From contig SSNU01000104.1 in NCBI GenBank assembly GCA_012064415.1, forward strand, positions 226,980 to 255,189: a DNA stretch of 28,210 nt, given 5' to 3'. Each line of letters begins with the position of its first letter. The stretch's first letter is position 1. Below the pieces are notes generated by a model, which was not told the origin of the DNA, did not search any database, and saw only the letters and a list, made by a program, of their open reading frames with translations. Below, one piece after another: positions 10,182 to 20,131 of this stretch. Position numbers and translations under genes: made by a program. This stretch comes from Gyrodactylus bullatarudis (lineage: Eukaryota; Platyhelminthes; Monogenea; Gyrodactylidea; Gyrodactylidae).

Positions 10182-10304
10182 AAGCTAGTTGAGCTTAATT
10201 CTTGAGAATAAAAACAAAAACTTTTTTCGAACTTTTTGTCTGATTTTGATTGGTATATTTAAAATCTATAAAAATTTTGAGCTCAACTTCATGTCAACTA
10301 GCTT
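10182..10304. mobile_element. Short internally deleted A/B-type foldback
   Basis: The left end AAGCTAGTTGA and the right end TCAACTAGCTT are the family A/B terminus in inverted orientation. Inside, about 10258-10290 (AAAATCTATAAAAATTTTGAGCTCAACTT) resembles the B right arm at about 11507-11540, then the sequence jumps straight to the terminus ATGTCAACTAGCTT. It is therefore a 123-bp deletion derivative of B. A TA flank is possible on the right only. Confidence 0.6.
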
Positions 10305-11038
10305 AAGCTTCTATTTCAACCAATCAAAATAGAGAATCCTACGTAATCGTGATTTTAAGATGCTTTAAACTCGGTTGATATAAAGCTACACCGTCAATAA
10401 AAACTTTTAAATCGACTTGAGTTTTAATAAATTTTATTATAAAACAAATTTTAGATCATCTTTTACTGAATCCGAGAAAATGATTTGATCTAAAGAAAAA
10501 AAAGAGTCTAGGTCTATTCCTTAATTTCCAAAATTTTTTACTACAACTAAATATCACTATTAAATGAGCAAATTTCGAAATTTACAACTTCTAAACTCAT
10601 TTCATTGGGAGATTCAAAAATTACTTGTTCCTGACAGATAGTTTTGTATATTTTTTTCTTTTCGTTGAACTGAAATTAACGATTAATAATGATTTCTTAT
10701 GTAAAATAAAAAAACTCATATGCTCATCTAAACAGCCGTCCTCTTATAAACTACTGCTGATAATTGAATTATTGGAAATACTCATTATACACATTATCAT
10801 CTCATTCCCATATTTTTCTGATGATAGTAAAATAATTGAAATTATTGTGAAAATAATAATGTACCTATAACACATTTAGTGAAGATAGACTCTCCGTTTC
10901 TGTATGAATGCAAATTTTTTTTAAATCTATAACTTTCAGTTACTTGTTAATTCAAAAAACCCTTATTGGTTTCTTTTCATCTTCACCTGTTTCAACTATT
11001 GCCACAATGGTTGATTGACGATACATTTCTCCTTTTTA
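10305..11038. other. AT-rich stretch, nothing recognised
   Basis: A frame at 10625-10870 is hydrophobic but made of AT-rich codons, and shows no known family. A solo motif CGGTTGATATAAAG near 10373 weakly resembles the A/B terminus. No RNA gene or regulatory site can be supported. Confidence 0.5.
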
Positions 11039-11737
11039 AAGCTAATTGATATGAAGTCGGAAATCTACCAGAACCTCGGTTTTTTCATCAAAAATTGTTA
11101 AAGACTTTTTGGAATCCTACTCATGTGGCCCGCTTTTACGATTTGAAGAAAAAATTCTTTTAATGGTCATTTTTCAAAATTCGATTTAGTGCCAAAATCC
11201 TATATTTTTGAACTTCGAACTAAATTTTTTTATTGATTTCAAAGTGAGATAGTGAACAAAAGTTGATTTTCAGGATCCCAATAAGACAAGAAAGCCGAAT
11301 ATGCTGAATCTGTTCTAATTAATAACTTTATTATCGTTTGGGAGTCGAATTTCGATTACTTGATCATTTTCACTACTTGAAAATTAATGAAATTACGAAA
11401 AATCGAAATCCCTCGAAAATGATGTATCTTTTGAAAATTTGTCGGCAATATTTGGCTTTCTTGTCTTATTGAGATCCTAAAAATCAACTTTTGATCACTC
11501 TCTGACTTTGAAATCCATAAAAGTTTTCAGTTCAAAGTTCAAAAAATAGGATTTTGGCACCAAATCGAAATTAGAAAAATTACCATAAAATTTTTTTTTT
11601 CAGAATTTTTTTCTTCAAATCGTAAAAGTCGGCAACATGAGTAGGATTCCAAAAAATCTTTAACATTCCCGAATATTCGATGAAAAACCGAGGTTTTCGT
11701 AAAAATCATAGATTCCCATATTCATATCAATTAGCTT
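11039..11737. mobile_element. Family B foldback element, full length (copy B2)
   Basis: A palindromic element of 699 bp. The left end AAGCTAATTGATATGAAG at 11039 pairs with CATATCAATTAGCTT ending at 11737; TA lies outside both ends (11037-11038 and 11738-11739), as expected for a TA target-site duplication. The arms, about 280 bases each, share GGAATCCTACTCATG, the core around GTGCCAAAATCCTAT, AAATTTTT/GATTTC and AGGATC.CAATAAGACAAGAAAGCC in inverted order, with many differences, so it is older than G or E. It encodes no transposase. The TA flank and hairpin form suggest a MITE moved by a TA-targeting transposase such as Tc1/mariner or PIF-like, but the family is unproven. Confidence 0.85.
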
Positions 11738-12983
11738 TATTTATGTTTAAGAAAAGTAGTTTTAGTTAATTTCGCAAGATTTCTCTCCAATCTTATTTTG
11801 TGGATTTCTCAAATCAATCAATATGGAAGTTTAATCGTGAAATTAAAGATATGTTAATCAGCATCGAGATAGTATGTCCCCATGGTAGAAAGAATTTCAT
11901 AATTGATGATATTAGCAAAAAGTATTACAGACTCATGCTGTGTCATTTTGGGAAATTTAAATTGATGAATTTTTGTTTATCTTTAGAACAAGGTAGAATC
12001 AGACAATCAGATAAAAAGGGAGAAATTAATATTATACGTTATTAAAAGCTCCAAGAATCCTCCTGCCCAGTTCTGCTGTCAAGCTAAATCTTAGGAGAGA
12101 TTTGTATCTTCAAATTTAAGTCTATCTCTTCCTTTTTAAAATCTGTTTTTCGATTTATAAAGATTTTCCAGTATATATTTCTGATTCTATCGATTGAATC
12201 GTTCACTTTCAAATTATTAATGACCTTTACTGGAACTGAGCTACAGAAGTTACACTGGAGAAAAAATTATAATTTTAATTAGGATTCTTAGTTGTTTTTA
12301 AAAACTTATTTCTCATTTTCATAGAGGAAAAGTGAAATAATCGTGTGTCAAATTATTTTGGTGTATGATAAGATGATAGATATCTAGATTCTAGAAGATA
12401 GTAAAACTCTTCATGTCCCAAAAAACAGAAGACCATACCAGAATAATCACGCTGATTCTGAATTTCGTTTTGAAAGCCGACTTATGATTTCAAAGATAAT
12501 AGAGCTTGAAATAGGCTTTTTCTGGCTCTAAGACCATTTATCTTCTAAACTATCATAGATATCGAGTAGGTGATTGTATATTCGAAATCCACATCTATTG
12601 TTTATACGATAGTTTCAGCAAATAAGTTTTCAAATAAAAACGTTCTAAATATTTTTTAAATATTCGACTAGATTTTCAAAAAATCACCCTTCTTCAAGTA
12701 ACTATAGTGTGCATCAGTGATAAGCTATCTTTACGAATTATACGTATTTTTGTAGCTTAATAAATTTCCTTTCTAATGAGAGGTAAAAAAAGGATTTTAA
12801 ATATCTTTCAGTTGAAAATATCGCTCAAAGAAGTGTTGTGTTCCAATGGTTGAATCAATGGGACAAAAAAAATGTGTAAAAATTCTACCACGCAGAAGAT
12901 TCGAACTCTGCGTGTAAAAATTGGTGGATAGGATAAACACGTGTACTATATTTCCTAATCTAAAAATTTAATTTTGAAATATA
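11738..12983. other. Unassigned stretch with a strong hairpin
   Basis: No gene is supported. A frame at 11800-12045 (81 codons, GTG start) has mixed composition and might be a small exon, but I recognise no domain. At 12889-12914 the perfect 8-bp stem CACGCAGA/TCTGCGTG encloses a loop with GATTCGAAC, which resembles a tRNA B box on the minus strand, without an A box at the right distance. Confidence 0.5.
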
Positions 12984-13680
12984 AAACTAATTAACATAAA
13001 GATGAAAATTTACAATTTTTACAAAAAACTCGATATTTTTCTCCGGATTCACAGAAGAAAATAATTTTTTGAATTCTAAATGGAATGACCAAATAAGTTG
13101 TTGATATTCAAAAAAAATTCAATCTAACCAAAATAAGGTCAATTTTTGGATTACGAAAATGCACCAAATTTCCACTTTTTCAACTTTTGAACCCAAAATA
13201 TTTCAAAGCAGTTTAATAATGATATTTAAGATCAACTTTGAACGAAGAATTCTAATTCACCCGTGGAAGTTAACTGAAATTCGTCATTACTGTGGGAAAT
13301 CGAACCATTTGAATTTTTTGATTATCACGAAGGCAAATTATCCAAGATCTTGAAGTCTAACTTTTTCTCGGAAACAGTAAGATCTTCGCTATCTCTTTGA
13401 CCAAATTCGAATTCTTCGTCCAATGTTGATCCCAAATATCATCACTTAACTGCTTCAAATCATCGAAATCGATAAAAATTTTGGTTCAAAAGTTGAAAAA
13501 GTGGAAATTTGGTGCATTTTCGTAATCCAAAAATCGGCTTTATTGGTCAGATTGAATTTTTTTTGAATATCAACAACTTATTTGGTCATTTCATTTAGAA
13601 TTCAAAAATTATTTTTTTCTATGAATCCGGAGAAAAATATCGAGTTTTTTGTAAAATTTTCATCTCATGTCAACTAGCTC
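12984..13680. mobile_element. Family A foldback element, full length (copy A3)
   Basis: A palindromic element of 697 bp with TA at 12982-12983 and 13681-13682. The left terminus AAACTAATTAACATAAAG pairs with CATGTCAACTAGCTC. The arms share CTCCGGATTCA, GACCAAATAAGTTG, and the core GAAAATGCACCAAATTTCCA in inverted order and meet near 13294/13374 around a spacer that includes CAAGATCTTG (13343-13352). The right arm is closer to copy A2 than to its own left arm, which has small deletions. No coding capacity; the frame at 13159-13353 is an arm by-product. Same size class, ends and flanks as family B, so the two are probably mobilised by the same enzyme. Confidence 0.88.
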
Positions 13681-13682
13681 TA

Positions 13683-14390
13683 TGTTCAAGCTTATCATTG
13701 GAGCCTGAATAAACTTCTGCATGTGAATAAATATTTTGAGATCACTTGAATCTGCTGAATGATCAATGACTAAAATTAATTGACTTGAATTGATTTTAGA
13801 TTCGTAATCATGTTAAATGTTAATATTATCGAAGCAAATGGATTTTTCTTCCTGATGAATTTAAAGACCAACAGATATAAATGAAAAAGATTGATGATTA
13901 TCAACTATCAGATTTCTCATCTAAATGTAAATTTACATTTGAATGCGTTTTAAACAAAAGGATGCAAAATTAAAGTAATCCATGAGTTCTATCAAAATCA
14001 GTGTGAGTATCTATGGTATAGAGTATTCTATGGCAAGGAATAGCATTGTAAGAAGTCAAAAACAAAAGCGGATGTTGAAATTGCATATTATCATTCTTTT
14101 ACTGCTTGGTTTATACATAAATTTTAGATCAGTGATTTCAATATGATGCTTATTTTCATCTCCATTGCTTTTTACTGCGGTAAAATTTATATATGGACAA
14201 TAAATATTATTTTATTCTTTTATTTCAACAAAAGTCAAGTTATTCTGCTTGCTGCATTTCCAATTTGAAGTTTATTAAATGTATTTCTCACAGATATTAC
14301 CGAGTGTTTCTCGCTGATCCAGAAAATCATAGGCGACTTGAAATTGTACTAATGAGTCGTATGAATAGGAGAGACAATTTTAGAAATTCT
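13683..14390. other. AT-rich stretch, nothing recognised
   Basis: A perfect 18-base palindrome AAATGTAAATTTACATTT sits at 13923-13940. No gene, RNA or repeat family is supported; the frame at 14193-14414 partly overlaps the B fragment that follows. Confidence 0.5.
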
Positions 14391-14474
14391 TTTTCAAATT
14401 TCGATTTGAGCTGAAAATTTTTATTGATTTGAATGTGGTGAAGTGGTCAAGAGAAGCCTTTTGAGGATTAAGAT
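14391..14474 (+). mobile_element. Family B fragment
   Basis: The segment with GAGCTGAAAATTTTTATTG, then GATTTGAA.GTGG and GGATTAAGATTA, matches the left-arm core of B1 at about 20336-20403. The GGCGCC-containing part of the arm has been deleted just upstream. Only about 85 bases remain. Confidence 0.65.
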
Positions 14475-16335
14475 TATTGAAGTATATCCAATTTCAAACT
14501 TTATATCAAACATCTTTATCAGAGAAAGAAAAAATTTTTTCCCCGAACACTTTTCTATTTTATGCCTTAAATAGATTCTCTATGCTCCGTAATTGCCGTA
14601 TTCGATAAGTAAATTTAAAAATTTTGATGTTCTCAAATGCCGTTTCCCATTTTCCCTAAGATCGTTAATTTTTCCCAAATTGACCGGATTTTTTCATGGT
14701 GTATTCAGAATGTATTTGATATTATTTTGATGTGAAAATCTGATTCAAAAAAGATCAAAGCTTGTCCAATAATTCAAAATTTATCATTTATCGTAGTAAA
14801 AAATCCATTGAAAAATGATGACGCGAATTTTGAAATTTGAAATCTTTAATTTAAATGATGCATATCTAAATAAATAAGATTAAAAACTTGAGGAAATTTT
14901 TCTCCTACTCTTATTTTCTATCAAATGAACGCATAAATTCGGAAAGTTAAAAATTCTGTATTACCCTAATCTTTATACATTGCAACCAGAATAGCTAATT
15001 AAGAATATAAAGGGATTGCAGATCATCAAAATGCTGAATTCAAATATTAATTTGATTTAAAATATTTTCAAGAGCTCTCCTCGAGTGGATCATCGTGTTC
15101 TTCTGGAATAACTCATGCAAATACACATGAATATATATATTTATTTCTTGGTAAAATTACATTTTGTTATTATTACTTCCAGTATTACTAATGCTGAAGT
15201 TTCCTCTCAATATTTTTAATACACAGCAAGAACGAGAAGAAATCCACTTGAATATCTTCACCCTTGGGCTATATAATTGGAGGATTCTTTTATTTATCAA
15301 TGGGAATACTTTTGACATATCATCATGTATATGGTCTTATATGGTTTACTTTCAAATGGAACAGACAGATTTCTGACAATTTCATGCTAAACAAAATCAA
15401 GACTTTTGTGTTGAAACTGAATGATTTGAAAATGACAATTTCCCATATTCCATCAATTGGTTTGATTAACTCTTTTATTCAAAAAAAAATTTATAGACTT
15501 TCTTAGTACTAGAAGTTCTCGTGGAGGCTTTTGATAGTCTACAGATATCTACGGATATTTTGGTTAGAAGAAATAAAAATTATTTTATGATTTTGAAGTT
15601 AACTTCTGCCTCGATCAAATTATCTGTATTAGGGTTCCATTTCTTGATCAAATATTCATTTTATTTTCTGAAAATTAGAATGTTCTGATATTCATCGCAA
15701 AAATACTATTTTCCCTAGAATCGTCGTTTATTCTAACACTTTAAAAAAAAAACTTATTGAAACTTAGGTCAATATTTGAATTCTCAGCCATGGTCATCCA
15801 AACGTTTCGATGATGAAGTTTTTTTTATCAATCTCCAAGACTTTGACTTAATCGCCACAAATCTAGTTTATGTTAGAATCTTTAGTTCCAAAGTCTCAAA
15901 GGGAGGTCCCTTTTTCTTCTAAGAAGAGACAATTAAAATTCAAGATAGAGAGTTAAAAGCAGATATTAGAACGGACAGAGAAAACAATTATATATTATCA
16001 TTTTATTACAGTCTATAATATGCATTGCCAGGATGTATATATATATATGGTGTGTGTGATCGTATGAGTCTATTCCCTTTGTATTCTGTCAATTGATTAT
16101 CATAATCTTGCCTATGTGGTCCCCTAGACAAAGGACATTTGAAATATTCAATTCAGTAGAGCAAAAAAAACCGAATATATAAATATGTAATAAGGAAAAT
16201 TAAAATTTCAGAAAAATTATTATTATTGCGTAGTTGGACGAGATCAATCTAAGAGAGACATATAAGAACATGTTCCAAGCATGCACAATTTGAAATGATC
16301 TTGATTTATTAATTATCAATTCTTGAGAGCATTAC
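14475..16335. other. Long unassigned AT-rich stretch
   Basis: Two overlapping frames at 15164-15376 and 15264-15506 lie next to a plausible splice acceptor (TTATTACTTCCAG, ending near 15182). The second begins with a hydrophobic stretch that could be a membrane segment (YIIGGFFYLSMGILL). Neither resembles a family I know, and AT-rich DNA makes such hydrophobic frames by chance, so I do not call a gene. A TA/TG microsatellite lies at 16035-16059. Confidence 0.45.
16035..16059. repeat. Compound (TA)n-(GT)n microsatellite
   Basis: A run of TA dinucleotides passes directly into GTGTGTGTG. Confidence 0.85.
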
Positions 16336-16570
16336 TTTGAATCTGAATTGAGGGAGATTGTCTTCTCAGTCCTAGAATTTAGCTATCAGATAAGCAAGTG
16401 TCAATTCCATAAGAGACGCATTTTATTCTTATTGAGACTCGTCAGTACACCATAGGTAGGATTCTAACCCGGGTGTTTTGAGGCAACGTTTCTAACCAGT
16501 AGGTCGGAAATCCAGTTCATCTCCTAACATCTAGGTGCGAGAAGACAATCTTCATCAAGTTAGATTCAAA
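16336..16570. mobile_element. Small TIR element carrying a tRNA-like core
   Basis: Terminal inverted repeats of 40 bases (16336-16375 and 16531-16570) match at about 33 positions. The strongest blocks are TTTGAATCT at the outside, AGATTGTCTTCTC in the middle and CCTAG at the inner end. The 235-bp element has no coding frame. Its centre, on the minus strand, holds a tRNA-like segment with A-box and B-box sequences (separate entry). Elements of this size with both TIRs and an internal polymerase III promoter are unusual: SINEs normally lack TIRs, so this may be a SINE caught in a MITE or a palindromic arrangement of SINE flanks. Confidence 0.6.
16452..16512 (-). ncRNA. tRNA-derived sequence (degenerate tRNA or SINE head)
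   Basis: Read on the minus strand, GACCTACTGGTTAGA resembles a tRNA A box and D loop (TGGCCTAGTGGTTAGA), and GGGTTAGAATCC resembles the B box and T loop (GGGTTCGAATCC). They are in the correct order, but the distance between them is about six bases short of a normal tRNA, so the anticodon or variable arm is damaged. No acceptor stem pairing is evident. It could keep polymerase III promoter activity but is not a functional tRNA gene. A SINE head is the likeliest source. Confidence 0.55.
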
Positions 16571-16732
16571 TGGATATAAAGCTAGTAGTAATAACCAGTG
16601 CCAATAGGTGAATGTCTAAAAATGCTGTACTCTCTACATCGTTACTATTAAAAAGGGATTTTATTTATCAAAAACATCTATGAAGATTTACGAGAGGCTA
16701 TCAGAGGAATGTTAATTTGAATCTTTGGTAAC

Positions 16733-17841
16733 ACTTCACTTCGGGTACAGCGAAAAACTCCATTTAGGGGGGAGTTTTGCGTTAGCCAATGAGAATCAAT
16801 TAAAAACCTGAGTGCAATACATTTCCTATTAAGTGCTATTCTTTTCTATTGTAGTCTATTCCAGTCTATGATTATATACAAATCCTCGAATACTATTCTC
16901 CATACTTCACTTGAGGTACATTGAGCAAGCCTAATCATACAGGGCTTATTTCTGATTTAATTCAACCATTTTTTCATAGAGCTTGATTATTAATTTAGCT
17001 GAACTTTTTCTTGTTTATTACTCAAGTTATTAGAAGGTTTTTATGCTCAAAATTTAGCTAACTTAAATTATCAAAGTCAATATTCTCATCTTAAATTAGG
17101 TTATTGACTAGATCGAATGAGGTCATCACTCTATTTTCTGGACCATGGCTGTGAGTAGACAATTCAAGAACCCTTGCCAGTGATTCCCTTTATGAGTAAT
17201 ACTCATTGATTATTCAATGAATACTATTCATATATCCTTTTTCCCAAGAAACTCGGTGTATGGCGATTGTTCGATGAATATTTGCCTTCAACGAGTCATC
17301 TTGAAATTGACTGTGGAAGATTGATTCCCCTTTTAGGATTGAGAATTCCTTAGCGCATTTTAAACACCGCATCAGACTATAGTCTATAGCTAGTGAATCG
17401 GAATGTTTTTATTTATTTCTTGAAGTATCGCATCTATCAATAGAGTCTTATGCTAGATCATGTTTCAGATATCGTTCTCAGAAGGTTCATGTTGGTTAGC
17501 AGATAAATGAGAATTCTTGTCTAATGATTGACACTATAATTTTTATTGATCAATGATTTATCCAACTTTCAATTTAGGAAAAGGCTTTGAAAATATACAA
17601 AATTAAGGGTGAATTAATTCAGAAATAAGCCCTGTATGATTAGGCTTGCTCAATGTACCTCAAGTGAAGTATGGAGAATAGTATTCGAGGATTTGTATAT
17701 AATCATAGACTCGAATAGACTACAATAGAAAAGAATAGCACTTAATAGGAAATGTATTGCACTCAGGTTTTTAATTGATTCTCATTGGCTAACGCAAAAC
17801 TCCCCCCTAAATGGAGTTTTTCGCTGTACCCGAAGTGAAGT
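16733..17841. mobile_element. Family G foldback element with near-identical long arms
   Basis: Outer ends are ACTTCACTTCGGGTACAGCG and its complement. The left arm (16733-16967) and right arm (about 17608-17841) show, by eye, one mismatch over the outer 220 or so bases (C versus G in GTCTATTC(C/G)AGTCTATG), so the element is young or its arms are homogenised. A subterminal hairpin AAAACTCC/GGAGTTTT lies at about 16755-16779 and its mirror. Each arm also contains a second, diverged version of the terminus (ACTTCACTTGAGGTACATTG, about 16905). The 640-bp centre has no recognisable coding frame. No target-site duplication is evident. Confidence 0.9.
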
Positions 17842-18920
17842 CATCACTAATTTAAATTTCTTCCAACATTGAGTACTTTTAATGATAACGAAGTACACTA
17901 AAAAATGTATGACTGGAAAACTCGACGCACAAAATAAAATCGATGGGTTACTCATTAGTATTATAATGAAAATATAATAAACTTATTTTAGATTTGAGAG
18001 ATTTTAGGCCCGAAGATGGATAAATTTCTGGTTAAATTTGAGGAAATTTTGAATTTACACTAAACGTTCATAGCACTTTATACTCAACCTTTCCCCAGAA
18101 CCTTAGCTCAAGTAATAACAAGAATAATTTTTTCTTCTCATAGAAGCATACAAATAATACCATCAGATGCAGAATAAAATACTGTTACACCTCCGTAAAT
18201 CTCAGCCAGAAATATAATTCTGGCTAAAAACTAGACGAGTTTAAAGTTTATATGATTTCATTTTTAGTTTTCAAATTAATTTAGGAAAAAATCATTCAAA
18301 TTTCCTAATCAACGTGTTGTGTTTTGAATCTTTAGAATATATTAATGATGCAATGCATTTCCTCTAATTTTAGAAGAAGGAGAAGAAGAGAAAGTTGAAA
18401 AAGAGTCATCATTTATGTTTATTTCTTATTATCCTCTTCATTGTTCACTTTTTATTCTTAACCTTCCTTCCCATCTTTTTGAAAAGCATTCAGTCTACAG
18501 AAATACTTTACATATGCTACAGGAAATTATATAATAATCTTTTTTTTCTTAACAATACTTATAATACTGTATTTAATTCATTCCATTTTTCAGATTACAC
18601 AATCATTTCATCATTGAAACAAACTATAACTTGAAAGGTAGTTTTTTCGAACCTTTTCTACTTCAAACTACTTAGGGGTGCAATTCAAGCTAGCTGAATG
18701 ATTTTAACCTAGATAAAATTTCGCTCAAGTTATTAAAGTTGCCTCTTAAATATTGATAAAATATGATTAAATATTGGTTGATATGTTGGAAAATCCTATT
18801 TATTCCAAACATTGAACTGAAGTTTTTTTCATTTCGAGAGAGAAACTCTTTGATCTCTGTTTTTAGTTGAGGTACAGATAATTCCATGAGTAAAAAGGTT
18901 GATGCCAGTTATGAGAATAT
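17842..18920. other. AT-rich stretch, nothing recognised
   Basis: Frames at 18395-18634 (plus) and 18690-18887 (minus) are low-complexity or lack family resemblance; the first starts at TTG and is a run of hydrophobic AT-rich codons. No RNA or repeat was found. Confidence 0.55.
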
Positions 18921-19437
18921 AGCGCTTTTATTTCGTGGCATACTCATCAGACTTGGATGAAATTTAGTAAAACTGATAAAACCGCCTGTAATTTTGTTTA
19001 AATAATCTGTGAGCTATTTCTAAATCATTCCACCATGTCTGACTGAGTCAACTCTTTAAATGATTCTTGTATCATAAAAACAAAATTTCGGAATTTTTCA
19101 AATTTTGAACGTTCTTGATATTCTCTTGGCTTATATTTTCATTAAAAATGTCTTAATCTTTTACACTCAAAATCCAAAATATTTAAACTATTCATAACTG
19201 CATAAAGTTAATAAAATCGAATAATTAACAAAAATTAAAATAAAAACATTCAAAATTTGAAAAATTCCGAAATTTTGTTTTTATGATACAAGAATCATTT
19301 AAAGAGTTGACTCAGCCAGGCATGGTGGAATGATTTAGAAATAGCTCACAGATTATTTAAACAAAATTACAGGTGGTTTCATCAGTTTTACGAAATTTCA
19401 TCCAAGTCTGATGAGTATGCCACGAAATACAAGCGCT
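18921..19437. mobile_element. Family C foldback element, full length (copy C2)
   Basis: Arms of about 190 bases (18921-19111 and 19247-19437) start at AGCGCTT and continue TATTTCGTGGCATACTCATC, then AGACTTGGATGAAATTT. The arms differ at several positions, for example CATGTCTGACTGAG on the left against the complement of CTCAGCCAGGCATG on the right. The loop is about 135 bases of AT-rich DNA. There is no coding frame. Its right arm and the following 237 bases are repeated at 5651-6058 without visible change. No target duplication is clear. Confidence 0.88.
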
Positions 19438-19785
19438 GAAGTTTTTTATTTATTTGACAGTTTCAAAAGAAGTTTTTCAGGATTTAAATTTGAGAAAAAA
19501 TCCGGATAAATGCGATAATATTTTTGATAGATCATTTTTTGATAATTGAAATTTCATTGGTTTTCACACAGTGAAAATGATCAAGTAATGGATATTCAAC
19601 TTTCAATTGATAATGTTTAGCATTGATTTTCTTTTTTAATCGTGATCCTGGAAAACATCATTTGATGACCCACAAACTTTCAAAAATTTTATGATCAATG
19701 TTCGAAAAATAGGATTTTGGCGCCTCATCGAAATGACTTTCAAATGGTAAAAGTAGGCAACATGTTTAGGATTCCGAATTATATT
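19438..19785 (+). repeat. Family B-derived tail joined to C2
   Basis: The first 237 bases equal 5822-6058. The B similarity continues to about 19785 through GTTCGAAAAATAGGATTTTGG, CGCCTCATCG, CAAATGGTAAAAGTAGGCAACATG and TAGGATTCC, which is the right arm of B (compare 20657-20775). The left half of this B is missing upstream of C2. A 73-codon frame at 19717-19938 falls partly in it and is not a gene. Confidence 0.75.
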
Positions 19786-20131
19786 AGAATTCTTGTTAGA
19801 AATATTATATTTGTAAAAATTTTAGTTTCCCAACAATATCTAGTAATATCTAGTCTCCTCTTAGGAATAATATGGGAAATCTTGGAAATATTAAAACACT
19901 CAGAATTGTCCGCTAGTATGAAAATCAATTTAAATTAATAAAAATGAAAATATTGATTTTTTCCTCTCATCACTGGAACTGTATGAGAATTTGGTGCAAA
20001 GTTTTGCGGTGTCACTCAAAAATCACCAAAGTAGGTTGATATAAATTTTAGAATACGTTTATAGTATGATTTGTCTCATTTTTAATCATAAATGAGCTTG
20101 ATATGCTATATCAAATTTACTTTTTTATCTA
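19786..20131. other. Short unassigned gap between C2 tail and B1
   Basis: No gene is visible. AAAGTAGGTTGATATAAA near 20027-20044 resembles the A/B terminus and could be a solo end. Confidence 0.45.

Noticed and set aside
12889..12914. tRNA-like B box (GTTCGAATC on the minus strand) in a hairpin
   Set aside because: The motif sits in the loop of a perfect 8-bp stem of CACGCAGA/TCTGCGTG, the loop is 10 bases instead of 7, and no A box or acceptor stem is found at the right distance.
13159..13353. 64-codon frame, and similar ones at 4083-4277 and 4180-4371
   Set aside because: They fall within or run into family A arms, which are non-coding repeats with frameshifts between copies.
15264..15506. 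Hydrophobic 80-codon frame that could be a membrane protein exon
   Set aside because: It starts at TTG, overlaps another frame of similar length, has no family resemblance, and AT-rich DNA yields Phe/Ile/Leu/Tyr-rich frames by chance.
18395..18634. Hydrophobic frame resembling a signal peptide and membrane segment
   Set aside because: It starts at TTG, codons are simple T-rich runs, and there is no exon-like boundary or known domain.
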